Part shown: positions 7,809-14,496 of the stretch, in pieces
How positions within the stretch are numbered: the first letter of the stretch is position 1
Layout of the letters: each line of letters starts with the position of its first letter
Assembly: GCA_027328825.1 (NCBI GenBank)
Contig: DAHWTK010000014.1
Coordinates: forward strand, 1 to 23,099
Source: Nitrospirota bacterium
Lineage (GTDB): Bacteria > Nitrospirota > JACRHJ01
Length of the DNA stretch: 23,099 bases
Reading direction: 5' to 3'
Made by a program: the position numbers and the translations under genes
Notes under the pieces: generated by a model
Databases searched by the model: none
The model's input: the letters and a program-made list of their open reading frames with translations, nothing else
What the model was told of the DNA's origin: nothing

Positions 7809-7969
7809 GAAAATAATTACTATTGCGAGTTTTGTTTTCTTCAGTAAAAAAAGGCGGTTACATACTAAAGAAAGGTTGTACAGAAGTATGCCATACAATA
7901 TTTAGCGGTTTTTGGGCAGGAAAACATAGGAAAAAAATTCGGAAAAATATTAAAATCAATTAACCTTTT
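7809..7969. other. AT-rich intergenic DNA with a second GTATG dyad
   Basis: No open frame of substance is visible. The stretch has A and T runs, a small perfect dyad GTATG-C-CATAC at 7886-7896 within a wider TTGTA...TACAA pair (7876-7900), a CATACT at 7861-7866, and two GCGGTT copies. The GTAT half-sites resemble those in the operator over the -10, so it may be an upstream binding site. The 3' end of the upstream repeat-protein gene shows no clear GC hairpin, only T-rich sequence. Confidence 0.4.
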
Positions 7970-8587
7970 TCAGAGAGAGCGCCTGCTCGAGAGCCTTTTG
8001 GCGATTGTACGGATGATCTCCGGCACGCCCTTGTTCTTGGCGACAAAGCGCAGGTCGCGTGTCATAAGCTTCGGTAGGAAGGTAAGGCACATGGGCACGG
8101 GTGTCTTTGGATTATTTACAAGCGCAAGGACTACGGTGTAGGATTTTATCCAGTCCTTGTTCCCGGCGATCTCGCGCAGGACTTCCTCGTTCACATTTCT
8201 TGAGGCGGCGAACATCTCTACTTCATGTAGTGTAAGCTTCGGGTTCTGGAGCACGCCCAGCGCGACAAGCTTGTTCGCGTCCCGTATAAGTATCATACGG
8301 GTTTCCTGGTCGCCGCCCCTCGCTTGCTTTGCGCGCTCGCCCACATCGAGGTGCTGAAGTTTCGCCTGAAGGCCAAGTTTGTGCACCTCGGCCTCCGCCT
8401 TTCTCTCCCGCTCTTCGCGGTCTTTTTTCGCGCGCATCGCGGCAACGGCTGAAGCGGACATTTTCTGGGCGCCTGCATCGGGAACATCGTCGTTTTCCGC
8501 ATTGGGGGCAGATTTCCCGCGTGTCTGTCCCATATCTTCCGGAAGGTCCGAAGTCTGCTGGTCGTCTATTCCTTTCTCCTCAATCAT
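7970..8587 (-). CDS. Uncharacterised protein with charged N-terminus and two helical repeats
   Basis: I do not recognise a named function. The first 50 residues are acidic and probably disordered. Residues 51-90 are a highly charged, likely coiled-coil helix (MRAKKDREERERKAEAEVHK). Residues 100-198 are alpha-helical and appear to contain two related units of about 44 residues, each starting with an NPK turn (VLQNPKLTLHEVE at 112-124, and LVNNPKTPVPMCL at 156-168), followed by short helices with hydrophobic spacing. This resembles leucine-rich-variant or HEAT-like repeats that bind proteins. It has no signal peptide or membrane segment, so it should be cytoplasmic. ATG at 8587 overlaps the tlyA stop as ATGA. 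It is the last gene of the rlmN-to-tlyA run and faces the pil control region. Confidence 0.75.
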   Translation of the reverse strand: MIEEKGIDDQQTSDLPEDMGQTRGKSAPNAENDDVPDAGAQKMSASAVAAMRAKKDREERERKAEAEVHKLGLQAKLQHLDVGERAKQARGGDQETRMILIRDANKLVALGVLQNPKLTLHEVEMFAASRNVNEEVLREIAGNKDWIKSYTVVLALVNNPKTPVPMCLTFLPKLMTRDLRFVAKNKGVPEIIRTIAKRLSSRRSL

Positions 8588-9345
8588 GCCGCACCTCGCC
8601 TGAGATAAAGCAGGTATTCGATATTTCCCTTTGCGCCTTTTATAGGGGACTCCATCCGCCCGGATACCTCGAAGCCAAGACTTTCGGCGAACTCGCTTAT
8701 CTCCCGCACCGCCCTCTCGCGCGCGCCCTCGTCTTTGACTATTCCGCCTTTCCCCACGCTTTCGCGCCCGACCTCGAACTGGGGCTTTACCAGGACTACG
8801 ACCGACCCTCCGGGCTTCAGGTTTAGAATTACCGGAGGCAGGATAAGCTTGAGCGAGATAAAGGAGACGTCCACGGAAGCGAAATCGACAAGCTCGTCCA
8901 GGAACCCGGCCCCGGCGTGGCGGAAGTTCACCCTCTCCATAACGCTTACACGCGGGTCTTCACGCAGTTTCTGGTCGATGAGCCCGTATCCGACATCTAC
9001 TGCGTAAACTTTAACCGCCCCTTCTTTCAGGAGACAGTCGGTAAAACCACCCGTCGATGCCCCTATGTCGGCACAGACAAGCCCGGAGACGGAAATTTTG
9101 AAGTTGTCCAGGGCCGCCTTTAGCTTCAGTCCCCCGCGAGAGACGTACGGCAGGCCCTCGATTACCTCTATCCTCGCCTCTTCGCTTACCGCATCCCCGG
9201 CCTTCTCTGCCCGCCTCCCGTCAACCTTCACCTGGCCGGCGAGTATCAGCGCCTGCGCCTTCTGCCGGGAAGGGACAAGGCCGCGATGAACAAGCTCAAT
9301 ATCGAGTCTGTTTTTGACTTCCTTCAAATCATCCCGCCAGCACAC
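8584..9345 (-). CDS. tlyA: TlyA-family S4/FtsJ RNA 2'-O-methyltransferase (hemolysin A family)
   Basis: Predicted SAM-dependent 2'-O-methyltransferase of rRNA; family members methylate cytidines in 16S and/or 23S rRNA. An S4 RNA-binding domain covers about 12-70 (RLDIELVHRGLVPSRQKAQA, then AGQVKVDGRR). An FtsJ/RrmJ-type domain follows, with VSRGGLKLKAAL, the SAM motif CADIGASTGGFTDCLL, VYAVDVGYGLI, VDVSFISLK, VLVKPQFEVGR and a final KGNIEYLLYL. These supply a K-D-K-E-type catalytic set. The GTG at 9345 overlaps dxs by 17 bases but has poor Shine-Dalgarno spacing; TTG at 9327, just after the dxs stop, gives MKEVKNRLDIELV and is an equally good start. It lies between dxs and the repeat protein, overlapping both. 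Confidence 0.92.
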   Translation of the reverse strand: MCWRDDLKEVKNRLDIELVHRGLVPSRQKAQALILAGQVKVDGRRAEKAGDAVSEEARIEVIEGLPYVSRGGLKLKAALDNFKISVSGLVCADIGASTGGFTDCLLKEGAVKVYAVDVGYGLIDQKLREDPRVSVMERVNFRHAGAGFLDELVDFASVDVSFISLKLILPPVILNLKPGGSVVVLVKPQFEVGRESVGKGGIVKDEGARERAVREISEFAESLGFEVSGRMESPIKGAKGNIEYLLYLRRGAA

Positions 9346-11221
9346 GCTCCGAGATGAAAGCCTCCGCCGCCCGGAGTATACCTTCCGGGTCGAGGCCGAG
9401 CCTCTTTCTTATCTGCGCCTGGGTACCCTGCTCTATATATACATCCGGGACGCCGATGCGCTTCACCGGGACGTTCGTGATGCCCGCCTCCTCCAGCGCC
9501 TCCAGCACAGCGCTCCCGAAGCCGCCCGCGAGGACGTTCTCCTCGACGGTAAGGATACGTCTGGACGACGATGCCGCGGCGATTATGGCGCCTTTGTCGA
9601 TAGGTTTTATGAACCGGCCGTTCATCACGCCGACGGAATATCCCGCCCCGGAAAGCGTGTCCGCCGCCCGGAGCGCGGGATTCACGGTATTTCCCACGGC
9701 GATGATACAGAGGTCGGAGCCTTCGGAAATCATTTCCGCCCTGCCCACGGGAATCTCTTCAAATTCACGGTCGAGCGGCACGCCGATACCCTTGCCGCGC
9801 GGGTAGCGGAGCGCGACTGGACAGTTAAGCTTAAGAGCCGTATAAAGCATGTGCCTGAGCTCGTTTTCGTCCTTGGGGGCCATGAAGACAAGGTTCGGCA
9901 CGTTTCGCATGAAAGAGATGTCGAAGAGTCCCTGGTGCGTCTCGCCGTCCTCGCCGACTATTCCTGCCCTGTCCATAGCTATCACGACAGGAAGGTTCTG
10001 CATGCAAAGGTCGTGGACCACCTGGTCATAGGCCCTTTGCATGAAGGTGGAATAAACTGCGGCAACCGGTTTTTTCCCGCACGCGGCAAGGCCGCAGGAG
10101 AAGGTTAAAGCGTGCTGCTCGGCAATGCCGACATCGAAGAACCTCTCCGGAAATTCCCTTGCGAATTTCGCAAGGCCCGTCCCTTCGGGCATCGCGGCAG
10201 TTATGGCTATTATGGACGGGTCTTTCCTGGCAAGCTCGGTCAGCGCATCTCCGAATACGCCGGTGTACGACACGCCTCCGGCAGACCGGCTACCGGCAGT
10301 CTCGCCGGATTCCACATCAAAAGGCGGCGTCCCGTGAAACGCCGTGGGGTTGTTCTCGGCGTGTTCATAGCCCTTGCCCTTCGTGGTCATGACGTGCACG
10401 AGCACCGGGCCTTTCCTTTCGCGAGCATCGCCCAGCGCCTCGGCAAGCATCCTGATGTCGTGGCCGTCAATCGGCCCGACATAGGAAAATCCCATCTCCT
10501 CGAAGAGCATTCCCGGAGTAAGAAGCCCCTTCACGCGCTCCCCGGTTTTCGATGCGACTTTCAATACCTGCTGACCGACCTTCGGCAGCTTCTTTAAAAA
10601 CTGCTCCGTCTCGCGCCTGAGCTTCTCCGCCTTGACGCCGGTTATTATGCGGCTCAGGTAGTTGGACAGGGCGCCGACATTGGCCGCTATAGACATTTCA
10701 TTATCGTTCAACACTACGACAAGGTCCCGTCCGAGGTGCCCTGCCTGGTTCATACCCTCGAACGCCAGCCCAGCGGTCATGGAACCGTCGCCGATTACGG
10801 CGGCGATTTTGAAATCCGCGCCTTCCATGTCGCGGGAGACAGCCATGCCGAGCGCGGCGGATATGGATGTGCTCGAATGGCCGACGTCGAAGGGATCGCA
10901 TGGGCTTTCAGAGCGTTTGGGGAAGCCGCTTATGCCGCCCTCGCGCCGGAGGGTGGCGAACCGCTCCCGCCTGCCTGTAAGCAGCTTGTGGGCATACGCC
11001 TGGTGGCCAACGTCCCAGATTATTTTATCTTTCGGAGTGTCGTAAATATAATGCAGGGCAATGGCGAGTTCGACTACGCCAAGGGATGAGGCAAGATGCC
11101 CTCCGTTTACCGATACGACGGCTATAATCTCTTCTCTTATTTCCTCAGCCAGAAACGGCAGGTCCTTAAGCTTCAGCGTCCTTAAATCCGATGGTGATTC
11201 GATGCCGTCAAGATATGCCAT
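9329..11221 (-). CDS. dxs: 1-deoxy-D-xylulose-5-phosphate synthase
   Basis: Thiamine-diphosphate enzyme that condenses pyruvate and glyceraldehyde 3-phosphate to DXP, the entry step of the MEP isoprenoid pathway. At 630 residues it has the normal length. Visible motifs are GGHLASSLGVVEL (H42), WDVGHQAYAHKLLTG (H73), FDVGHSSTSIS, the ThDP/Mg motif IGDGSMTAGLAFEG through LNDNEMS (144-176), FFDVGIAEQHALTF carrying the catalytic glutamate, and DRAGIVGEDGETHQG of the pyrimidine domain. ATG at 11221 has a strong AAGGGGGG ribosome-binding site. It follows ispA by 26 bases, and its end overlaps or abuts tlyA. The ispA-dxs-tlyA order is widely seen and suits joint control of isoprenoid supply. Confidence 0.98.
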   Translation of the reverse strand: MAYLDGIESPSDLRTLKLKDLPFLAEEIREEIIAVVSVNGGHLASSLGVVELAIALHYIYDTPKDKIIWDVGHQAYAHKLLTGRRERFATLRREGGISGFPKRSESPCDPFDVGHSSTSISAALGMAVSRDMEGADFKIAAVIGDGSMTAGLAFEGMNQAGHLGRDLVVVLNDNEMSIAANVGALSNYLSRIITGVKAEKLRRETEQFLKKLPKVGQQVLKVASKTGERVKGLLTPGMLFEEMGFSYVGPIDGHDIRMLAEALGDARERKGPVLVHVMTTKGKGYEHAENNPTAFHGTPPFDVESGETAGSRSAGGVSYTGVFGDALTELARKDPSIIAITAAMPEGTGLAKFAREFPERFFDVGIAEQHALTFSCGLAACGKKPVAAVYSTFMQRAYDQVVHDLCMQNLPVVIAMDRAGIVGEDGETHQGLFDISFMRNVPNLVFMAPKDENELRHMLYTALKLNCPVALRYPRGKGIGVPLDREFEEIPVGRAEMISEGSDLCIIAVGNTVNPALRAADTLSGAGYSVGVMNGRFIKPIDKGAIIAAASSSRRILTVEENVLAGGFGSAVLEALEEAGITNVPVKRIGVPDVYIEQGTQAQIRKRLGLDPEGILRAAEAFISERVLAG

Positions 11222-11247
11222 TTGAATTAGCCCCCCTTCCCGGCCAA

Positions 11248-12156
11248 TCAGTTCTTCCTTGATACTATATACCGCGCAATCTCCCTGAGCGGCTCGGCCT
11301 TGTCTCCGAAAACGGAAAGCGCCTCGATCGCCGAGGCCTGAAGCTCTTTCGCGCGGCTTCGGGATTCCTCCAGGCCGAACATTGCGGGATAAGTCTTCTT
11401 TCCCTTTTCGATGTCGCTTCCGACATCCTTCCCTATTTCTTCCTTCGTCCCCGTAATATCCAGTATATCATCGGCTATCTGGAACGAAAGACCCGCCTCT
11501 TCGCCATAGCGCGTAACGGCCTTCAAATGTTCATCGCCCGCACCGGCGGCTATCGCGCCCATACGCACCGATGCGCGTATCAGCGCCCCGGTCTTCCTCG
11601 TGTGTATATATTCCAGCGTTACGAAGTCTATATCCCTGCCCTCGGACTCCATATCGACGGCCTGTCCGCCCACCATCCCCATGCTGCCGGAGGCATATGC
11701 CAGCTCGTGGATTATCCTGACCTGCCTCGCCGTGTCCATTCCTTCCATATGCTCCGGGGACGAAAGAAGCTCGAACGCGAACGTCAGCAGGGCGTCTCCG
11801 GCAAGGATAGCCTCGGCCTCGCCAAATACCTTGTGGTTGGTCGGCTTGCCACGACGGAAGTCGTCGTTGTCCATGGCCGGGAGGTCGTCGTGTATCAGAG
11901 AATATGTATGTATGAACTCGAGCGAGCTTGCGACGGCAATGAGTCCCGGTATAGTCTCCGCCCTTCCTCCTGCAACCGCCTCTGCGGCGGCAATCGCCAG
12001 TATGGGCCTGACACGCTTCCCTCCGGCCTCAAGACTATATCTCATTGCGGAATGCAGAGTGGACGGCATCACACCCGTCTTCGGAGCCGCGCGGTCGATA
12101 AACTCCTCCACAAGCCGCCGTCTGTCGTGAATATATTTCTTCAGGTCGAAAATCAT
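11248..12156 (-). CDS. ispA: Farnesyl/geranyl diphosphate synthase (IspA-type polyprenyl synthetase)
   Basis: Condenses DMAPP/GPP with IPP to short-chain prenyl diphosphates. The 302 residues show the IPP-binding region EAGGKRVRP (43-51), the first Asp-rich motif DDLPAMDND (90-98) followed by FRRGKPTNHKVFGEA, KTGALIRASV, and the second Asp-rich motif DDILD (229-233) with GKDVGSDIEKGKKTYP. The aromatic Y85 five residues before the first Asp-rich motif matches E. coli IspA and favours a C15 product, although chain length cannot be settled by eye. ATG at 12156 overlaps xseB by ATGA. dxs lies immediately downstream. Confidence 0.95.
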   Translation of the reverse strand: MIFDLKKYIHDRRRLVEEFIDRAAPKTGVMPSTLHSAMRYSLEAGGKRVRPILAIAAAEAVAGGRAETIPGLIAVASSLEFIHTYSLIHDDLPAMDNDDFRRGKPTNHKVFGEAEAILAGDALLTFAFELLSSPEHMEGMDTARQVRIIHELAYASGSMGMVGGQAVDMESEGRDIDFVTLEYIHTRKTGALIRASVRMGAIAAGAGDEHLKAVTRYGEEAGLSFQIADDILDITGTKEEIGKDVGSDIEKGKKTYPAMFGLEESRSRAKELQASAIEALSVFGDKAEPLREIARYIVSRKN

Positions 12157-12386
12157 TCCCCCTCTTCAGGTTCAAAGGGCACTGTTTTTGTGCCGCAGGA
12201 GTCGTCTTTTACAAGTATTTCCACCCGCCTCTCGGCATCTTCGAGCTGTTTAGAGAGCGTGCGCGAAAGCTTAATTCCCTCCTCGAATAGCTTCACGGAC
12301 TCATCCAAGGGAAGCTCGCCCTTCTCCATTTTGCTAACAATGTCCTCAAGCCGCTTAAGCGACTTCTCGAATTTCTCTTCAGGCAT
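12153..12386 (-). CDS. xseB: Exodeoxyribonuclease VII small subunit
   Basis: The 77-residue acidic helical hairpin matches XseB: FEKSLKRLEDIVSKMEKGEL followed by PLDESVKLFEEGIKLSR and a terminal helix with EDAERRVEILV. XseB binds the large subunit XseA to form the single-strand-specific exonuclease. xseA is not in this window; it would have to be elsewhere. ATG at 12386 has an AGGTG site very close by, and the stop overlaps ispA (ATGA). The xseB-ispA-dxs order is a common conserved cluster. Confidence 0.95.
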   Translation of the reverse strand: MPEEKFEKSLKRLEDIVSKMEKGELPLDESVKLFEEGIKLSRTLSKQLEDAERRVEILVKDDSCGTKTVPFEPEEGE

Positions 12387-12411
12387 AACACCTCATAAAG
12401 GTAATTGTGAA

Positions 12412-13524
12412 TTATACACCAGGGGGGGCTTCCGTCAAGGCTTTTCTGGCAGAAATGCCCCGGAGCTGTCCACACGCGGCGAGTATGTCCGCCCCCCGGC
12501 TTTCGCGTATGAACGCCGTATAGTTCATATTATGCAGCCTCTCCTGGAAGGCCAGGACGGAGGCTGCCTCCGGTTTTCTGAACTCGCTGCCAACGTGTTC
12601 GTTAAAGATTATCAGGTTAATTTTACATCTAAGGCCCCGCAGGAGCCTCCCGAGTTCCGCCGCATGTTCCACTCTGTCGTTAATCCCGTTCAGCATGACA
12701 TATTCGACGGTTATGCGCCTCCTTGGGGCAAGGGGGTAATTTTTAAGCGCCTTTATAAGCTCCTTCAACGGATATTTTTTGTTGATGGGCATTATCCTGT
12801 CCCTGATTTCATCATTCGGCGCATTGATGGAGACGGCGAGGTTAACATTCAGGCCGCTATCCCCCAGGGCCTTTATACCCGGCACAATCCCTGCCGTGCT
12901 AAGCGTAATCCGCCTTGAGGAAATATTGAACATCTTCGGGGACATGAGCCGCTTGAGCGCCTCGAAGACGTTTCCCGCGTTCATAAGCGGCTCTCCCATG
13001 CCCATCATGACGATATTGGTGATTTTCGCCGGTAGACCGGCCTCAGTCCGCTCTGCCAGTCCGCCTGCAATAATACGCTCCGTCTTAAACACCTGCCCGG
13101 TTATCTCGTGCGGCAGGAGGTTCCTTCTTATTCCGCCCGCGCCCGTCAGGCAGAACCGGCATCCGAGGGCGCACCCCGCCTGCGAGGAGATGCAAAGCGT
13201 CAACCTGTCCTCGTCCGGTATGAGGACGGACTCCACCCTTTCGCCGTCCTGTAACGAAAACAGATATTTCTCCGTCTTGTCGTGCGAGACAATGCGTTCC
13301 GAAAGCTCCGGCGGGCATATTTCCGCGGATTCCCGAAGCGCTTCACGGTCGGCCTTCGATATGTCCGTCATGGCGGCAAACGAATCCGCGCCCTCGGAAT
13401 AAATCCAACGGCATATCTGGGCGGCGCGATAAGGCTTCATGCCGAGTCCTTCGATTATCGGCTTAAGCCCGTCTGCGTCATATTCGAGCAGGTTTATTTT
13501 GTTGTCTTTTTCCTTAATATCCAT
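12412..13524 (-). CDS. rlmN: Dual-specificity 23S rRNA/tRNA adenine-C2 methyltransferase RlmN
   Basis: Radical SAM enzyme that methylates A2503 of 23S rRNA and A37 of certain tRNAs at C2. The cluster motif CxxxCxxC is at C118, C122 and C125 within SSQAGCALGCRFCLTGAGG. The preceding C111 and the methyl-carrier cysteine C351 in RGADILAACGQL match the RlmN pattern. Further signatures are NIVMMGMGEPLMN, RRITLSTAGIVPGI, LAVSINAPNDEIRD and NLIIFNEH. The 370 residues are of normal length. It is the first gene of the minus-strand run, 25 bases before xseB, and is divergent from the TonB-family gene. Cfr is unlikely: an isolated housekeeping context and RlmN-like motifs argue against it. Confidence 0.96.
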   Translation of the reverse strand: MDIKEKDNKINLLEYDADGLKPIIEGLGMKPYRAAQICRWIYSEGADSFAAMTDISKADREALRESAEICPPELSERIVSHDKTEKYLFSLQDGERVESVLIPDEDRLTLCISSQAGCALGCRFCLTGAGGIRRNLLPHEITGQVFKTERIIAGGLAERTEAGLPAKITNIVMMGMGEPLMNAGNVFEALKRLMSPKMFNISSRRITLSTAGIVPGIKALGDSGLNVNLAVSINAPNDEIRDRIMPINKKYPLKELIKALKNYPLAPRRRITVEYVMLNGINDRVEHAAELGRLLRGLRCKINLIIFNEHVGSEFRKPEAASVLAFQERLHNMNYTAFIRESRGADILAACGQLRGISARKALTEAPPGV

Positions 13525-13550
13525 TACCCTTTGCCTTACGGGTTTTTTCT

Positions 13551-13579
13551 TTTATTATAAAGCCCTATTATGCTATAAT
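13551..13579 (+). promoter_or_regulatory. Extended -10 promoter for the TonB-family gene
   Basis: TGCTATAAT at 13571-13579 is a perfect -10 with a TGn extension. The -35 region (TTTATT near 13551-13556, spacing 17) is weak, as is usual for extended -10 promoters. The start of transcription would fall near 13586, after the GTG at 13584, which supports the ATG at 13605 as translation start. Confidence 0.6.
13554..13559 (-). promoter_or_regulatory. Candidate -10 for rlmN, facing the TonB-family promoter
   Basis: On the minus strand this reads TATAAT, about 30 bases before the rlmN start codon at 13524. No convincing -35 is visible at 16-18 bases. It overlaps the -35 region of the divergent promoter, so the two polymerases could exclude each other. 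Confidence 0.4.
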
Positions 13580-13604
13580 TTCCGTGCAAATAAAAGGTTT
13601 TTTG

Positions 13605-14492
13605 ATGAATAAGGGTCTTTTCTACCACTGCCTCATCATATCACTTATACTCCATCTTGCGGTAGTGCTTATGGTAAAGCTTGAGAAACCAAGGGAACGC
13701 GAGCGGAGAGAACCGATAGCCATAGACCTGCTCGGGCCGGTCCGGGAAGGGCCTAAGACGGTTCTTCCCCCGAAGCCCAAATACAGGCCCCATATTCGGT
13801 TTCCACAGAGGATGGCAGTGGCTTCGGCCCCTGGTAATATGCCGAAAAAGGCCATCCCGCGCCGTCACTTTTTACCCTCTTTCGCCGCTCCCGCGCCCTC
13901 GAAAACGGCCCCCGCGAGACCGGCCCACGCGCCCGCTCCCGGCAATACGAATGTCCCGTCTCCGGCGCCTGCGCCAAGCCGGATGGCCGCCGCTTCGCCG
14001 CCGCCATCGGCTTCGGCCAGCCGGGGGGCACCATCCGCGCCGTCGTCTGGCTCGCAGGGCAGCGAGCAGATAATCCCGCGGAAGCTTAAGCTTCCGACGA
14101 TGAAGGACCTTGAGCGTTACGCCGAAGTGGACAAGGAGATCAATCGCGCGCGGGACCCCAACACCGTAACGCTCGATACGACCGATTTCCGTTACTGGTC
14201 TTACCTCCGGGGCCTGAAGAACCGTATAGAATATATCTGGAAGTATCCTGAGGAGGCGCGGCGGGAAGGGATCGAGGGGCAGCTTCTTATGAAATTCACG
14301 ATTGAAAAATCCGGGAAGGTGACAGACGTCGAGGTGCTGAGGTCCTCCGGCTACCCGATGCTCGACGACGCGGCGAAAAAAGCCCTCTACGATGCAAGCC
14401 CCGTCAATCCGCTCCCGGACAGCTGGAAGAAGAACTCGTTTACCATAACGGGCAATTTCATATACAGGCTTTACGGGCTTTACCTGAGATAA
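13605..14492 (+). CDS. TonB-family energy-transducing protein
   Basis: Inner-membrane protein expected to pass proton-motive force to outer-membrane receptors. From the ATG: a short cytoplasmic end, one membrane helix (about 5-24), a basic stretch KLEKPRERERRE, a Pro/Ala-rich periplasmic spacer (about 40-160), and a C-terminal TonB domain with WKYPEEARREGIEGQLLMKF, then SGKVTDVEVLRSSGYPMLDDA and a closing ITGNFIYRLYGLYLR. The upstream in-frame GTG at 13584 lies before the likely transcription start, whereas ATG at 13605 has AAAGG seven bases upstream, so the ATG is chosen (295 residues). No ExbB, ExbD or TonB-dependent receptor is nearby. A histidine kinase starts four bases downstream. It could serve a specialised transporter or another envelope process such as TolA-like functions. 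Confidence 0.87.
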   Translation: MNKGLFYHCLIISLILHLAVVLMVKLEKPRERERREPIAIDLLGPVREGPKTVLPPKPKYRPHIRFPQRMAVASAPGNMPKKAIPRRHFLPSFAAPAPSKTAPARPAHAPAPGNTNVPSPAPAPSRMAAASPPPSASASRGAPSAPSSGSQGSEQIIPRKLKLPTMKDLERYAEVDKEINRARDPNTVTLDTTDFRYWSYLRGLKNRIEYIWKYPEEARREGIEGQLLMKFTIEKSGKVTDVEVLRSSGYPMLDDAAKKALYDASPVNPLPDSWKKNSFTITGNFIYRLYGLYLR

Positions 14493-14496
14493 TTTT

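Noticed and set aside
7870..7905. Possible sigma-54 promoter (TGGCAT on the minus strand) for the pil operon
   Set aside because: The GG is not followed by GC at the required ten-base distance, and the TTGCA box is missing. A sigma-70 type promoter fits better nearby.
11527..12918. 463-codon open frame on the plus strand opposite ispA, xseB and rlmN
   Set aside because: It crosses three well-supported genes and two of their junctions, and no recognisable domain appears in it. Codon bias of GC-rich genes leaves such frames open by chance.
12412..13524. Cfr-type antibiotic-resistance methyltransferase
   Set aside because: The motifs, length and first position in a housekeeping cluster fit RlmN; nothing suggests a mobile resistance gene.
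13584..13604. GTG start for the TonB-family protein seven codons upstream
   Set aside because: It lies before or at the predicted transcription start and has no Shine-Dalgarno; the ATG at 13605 has both.
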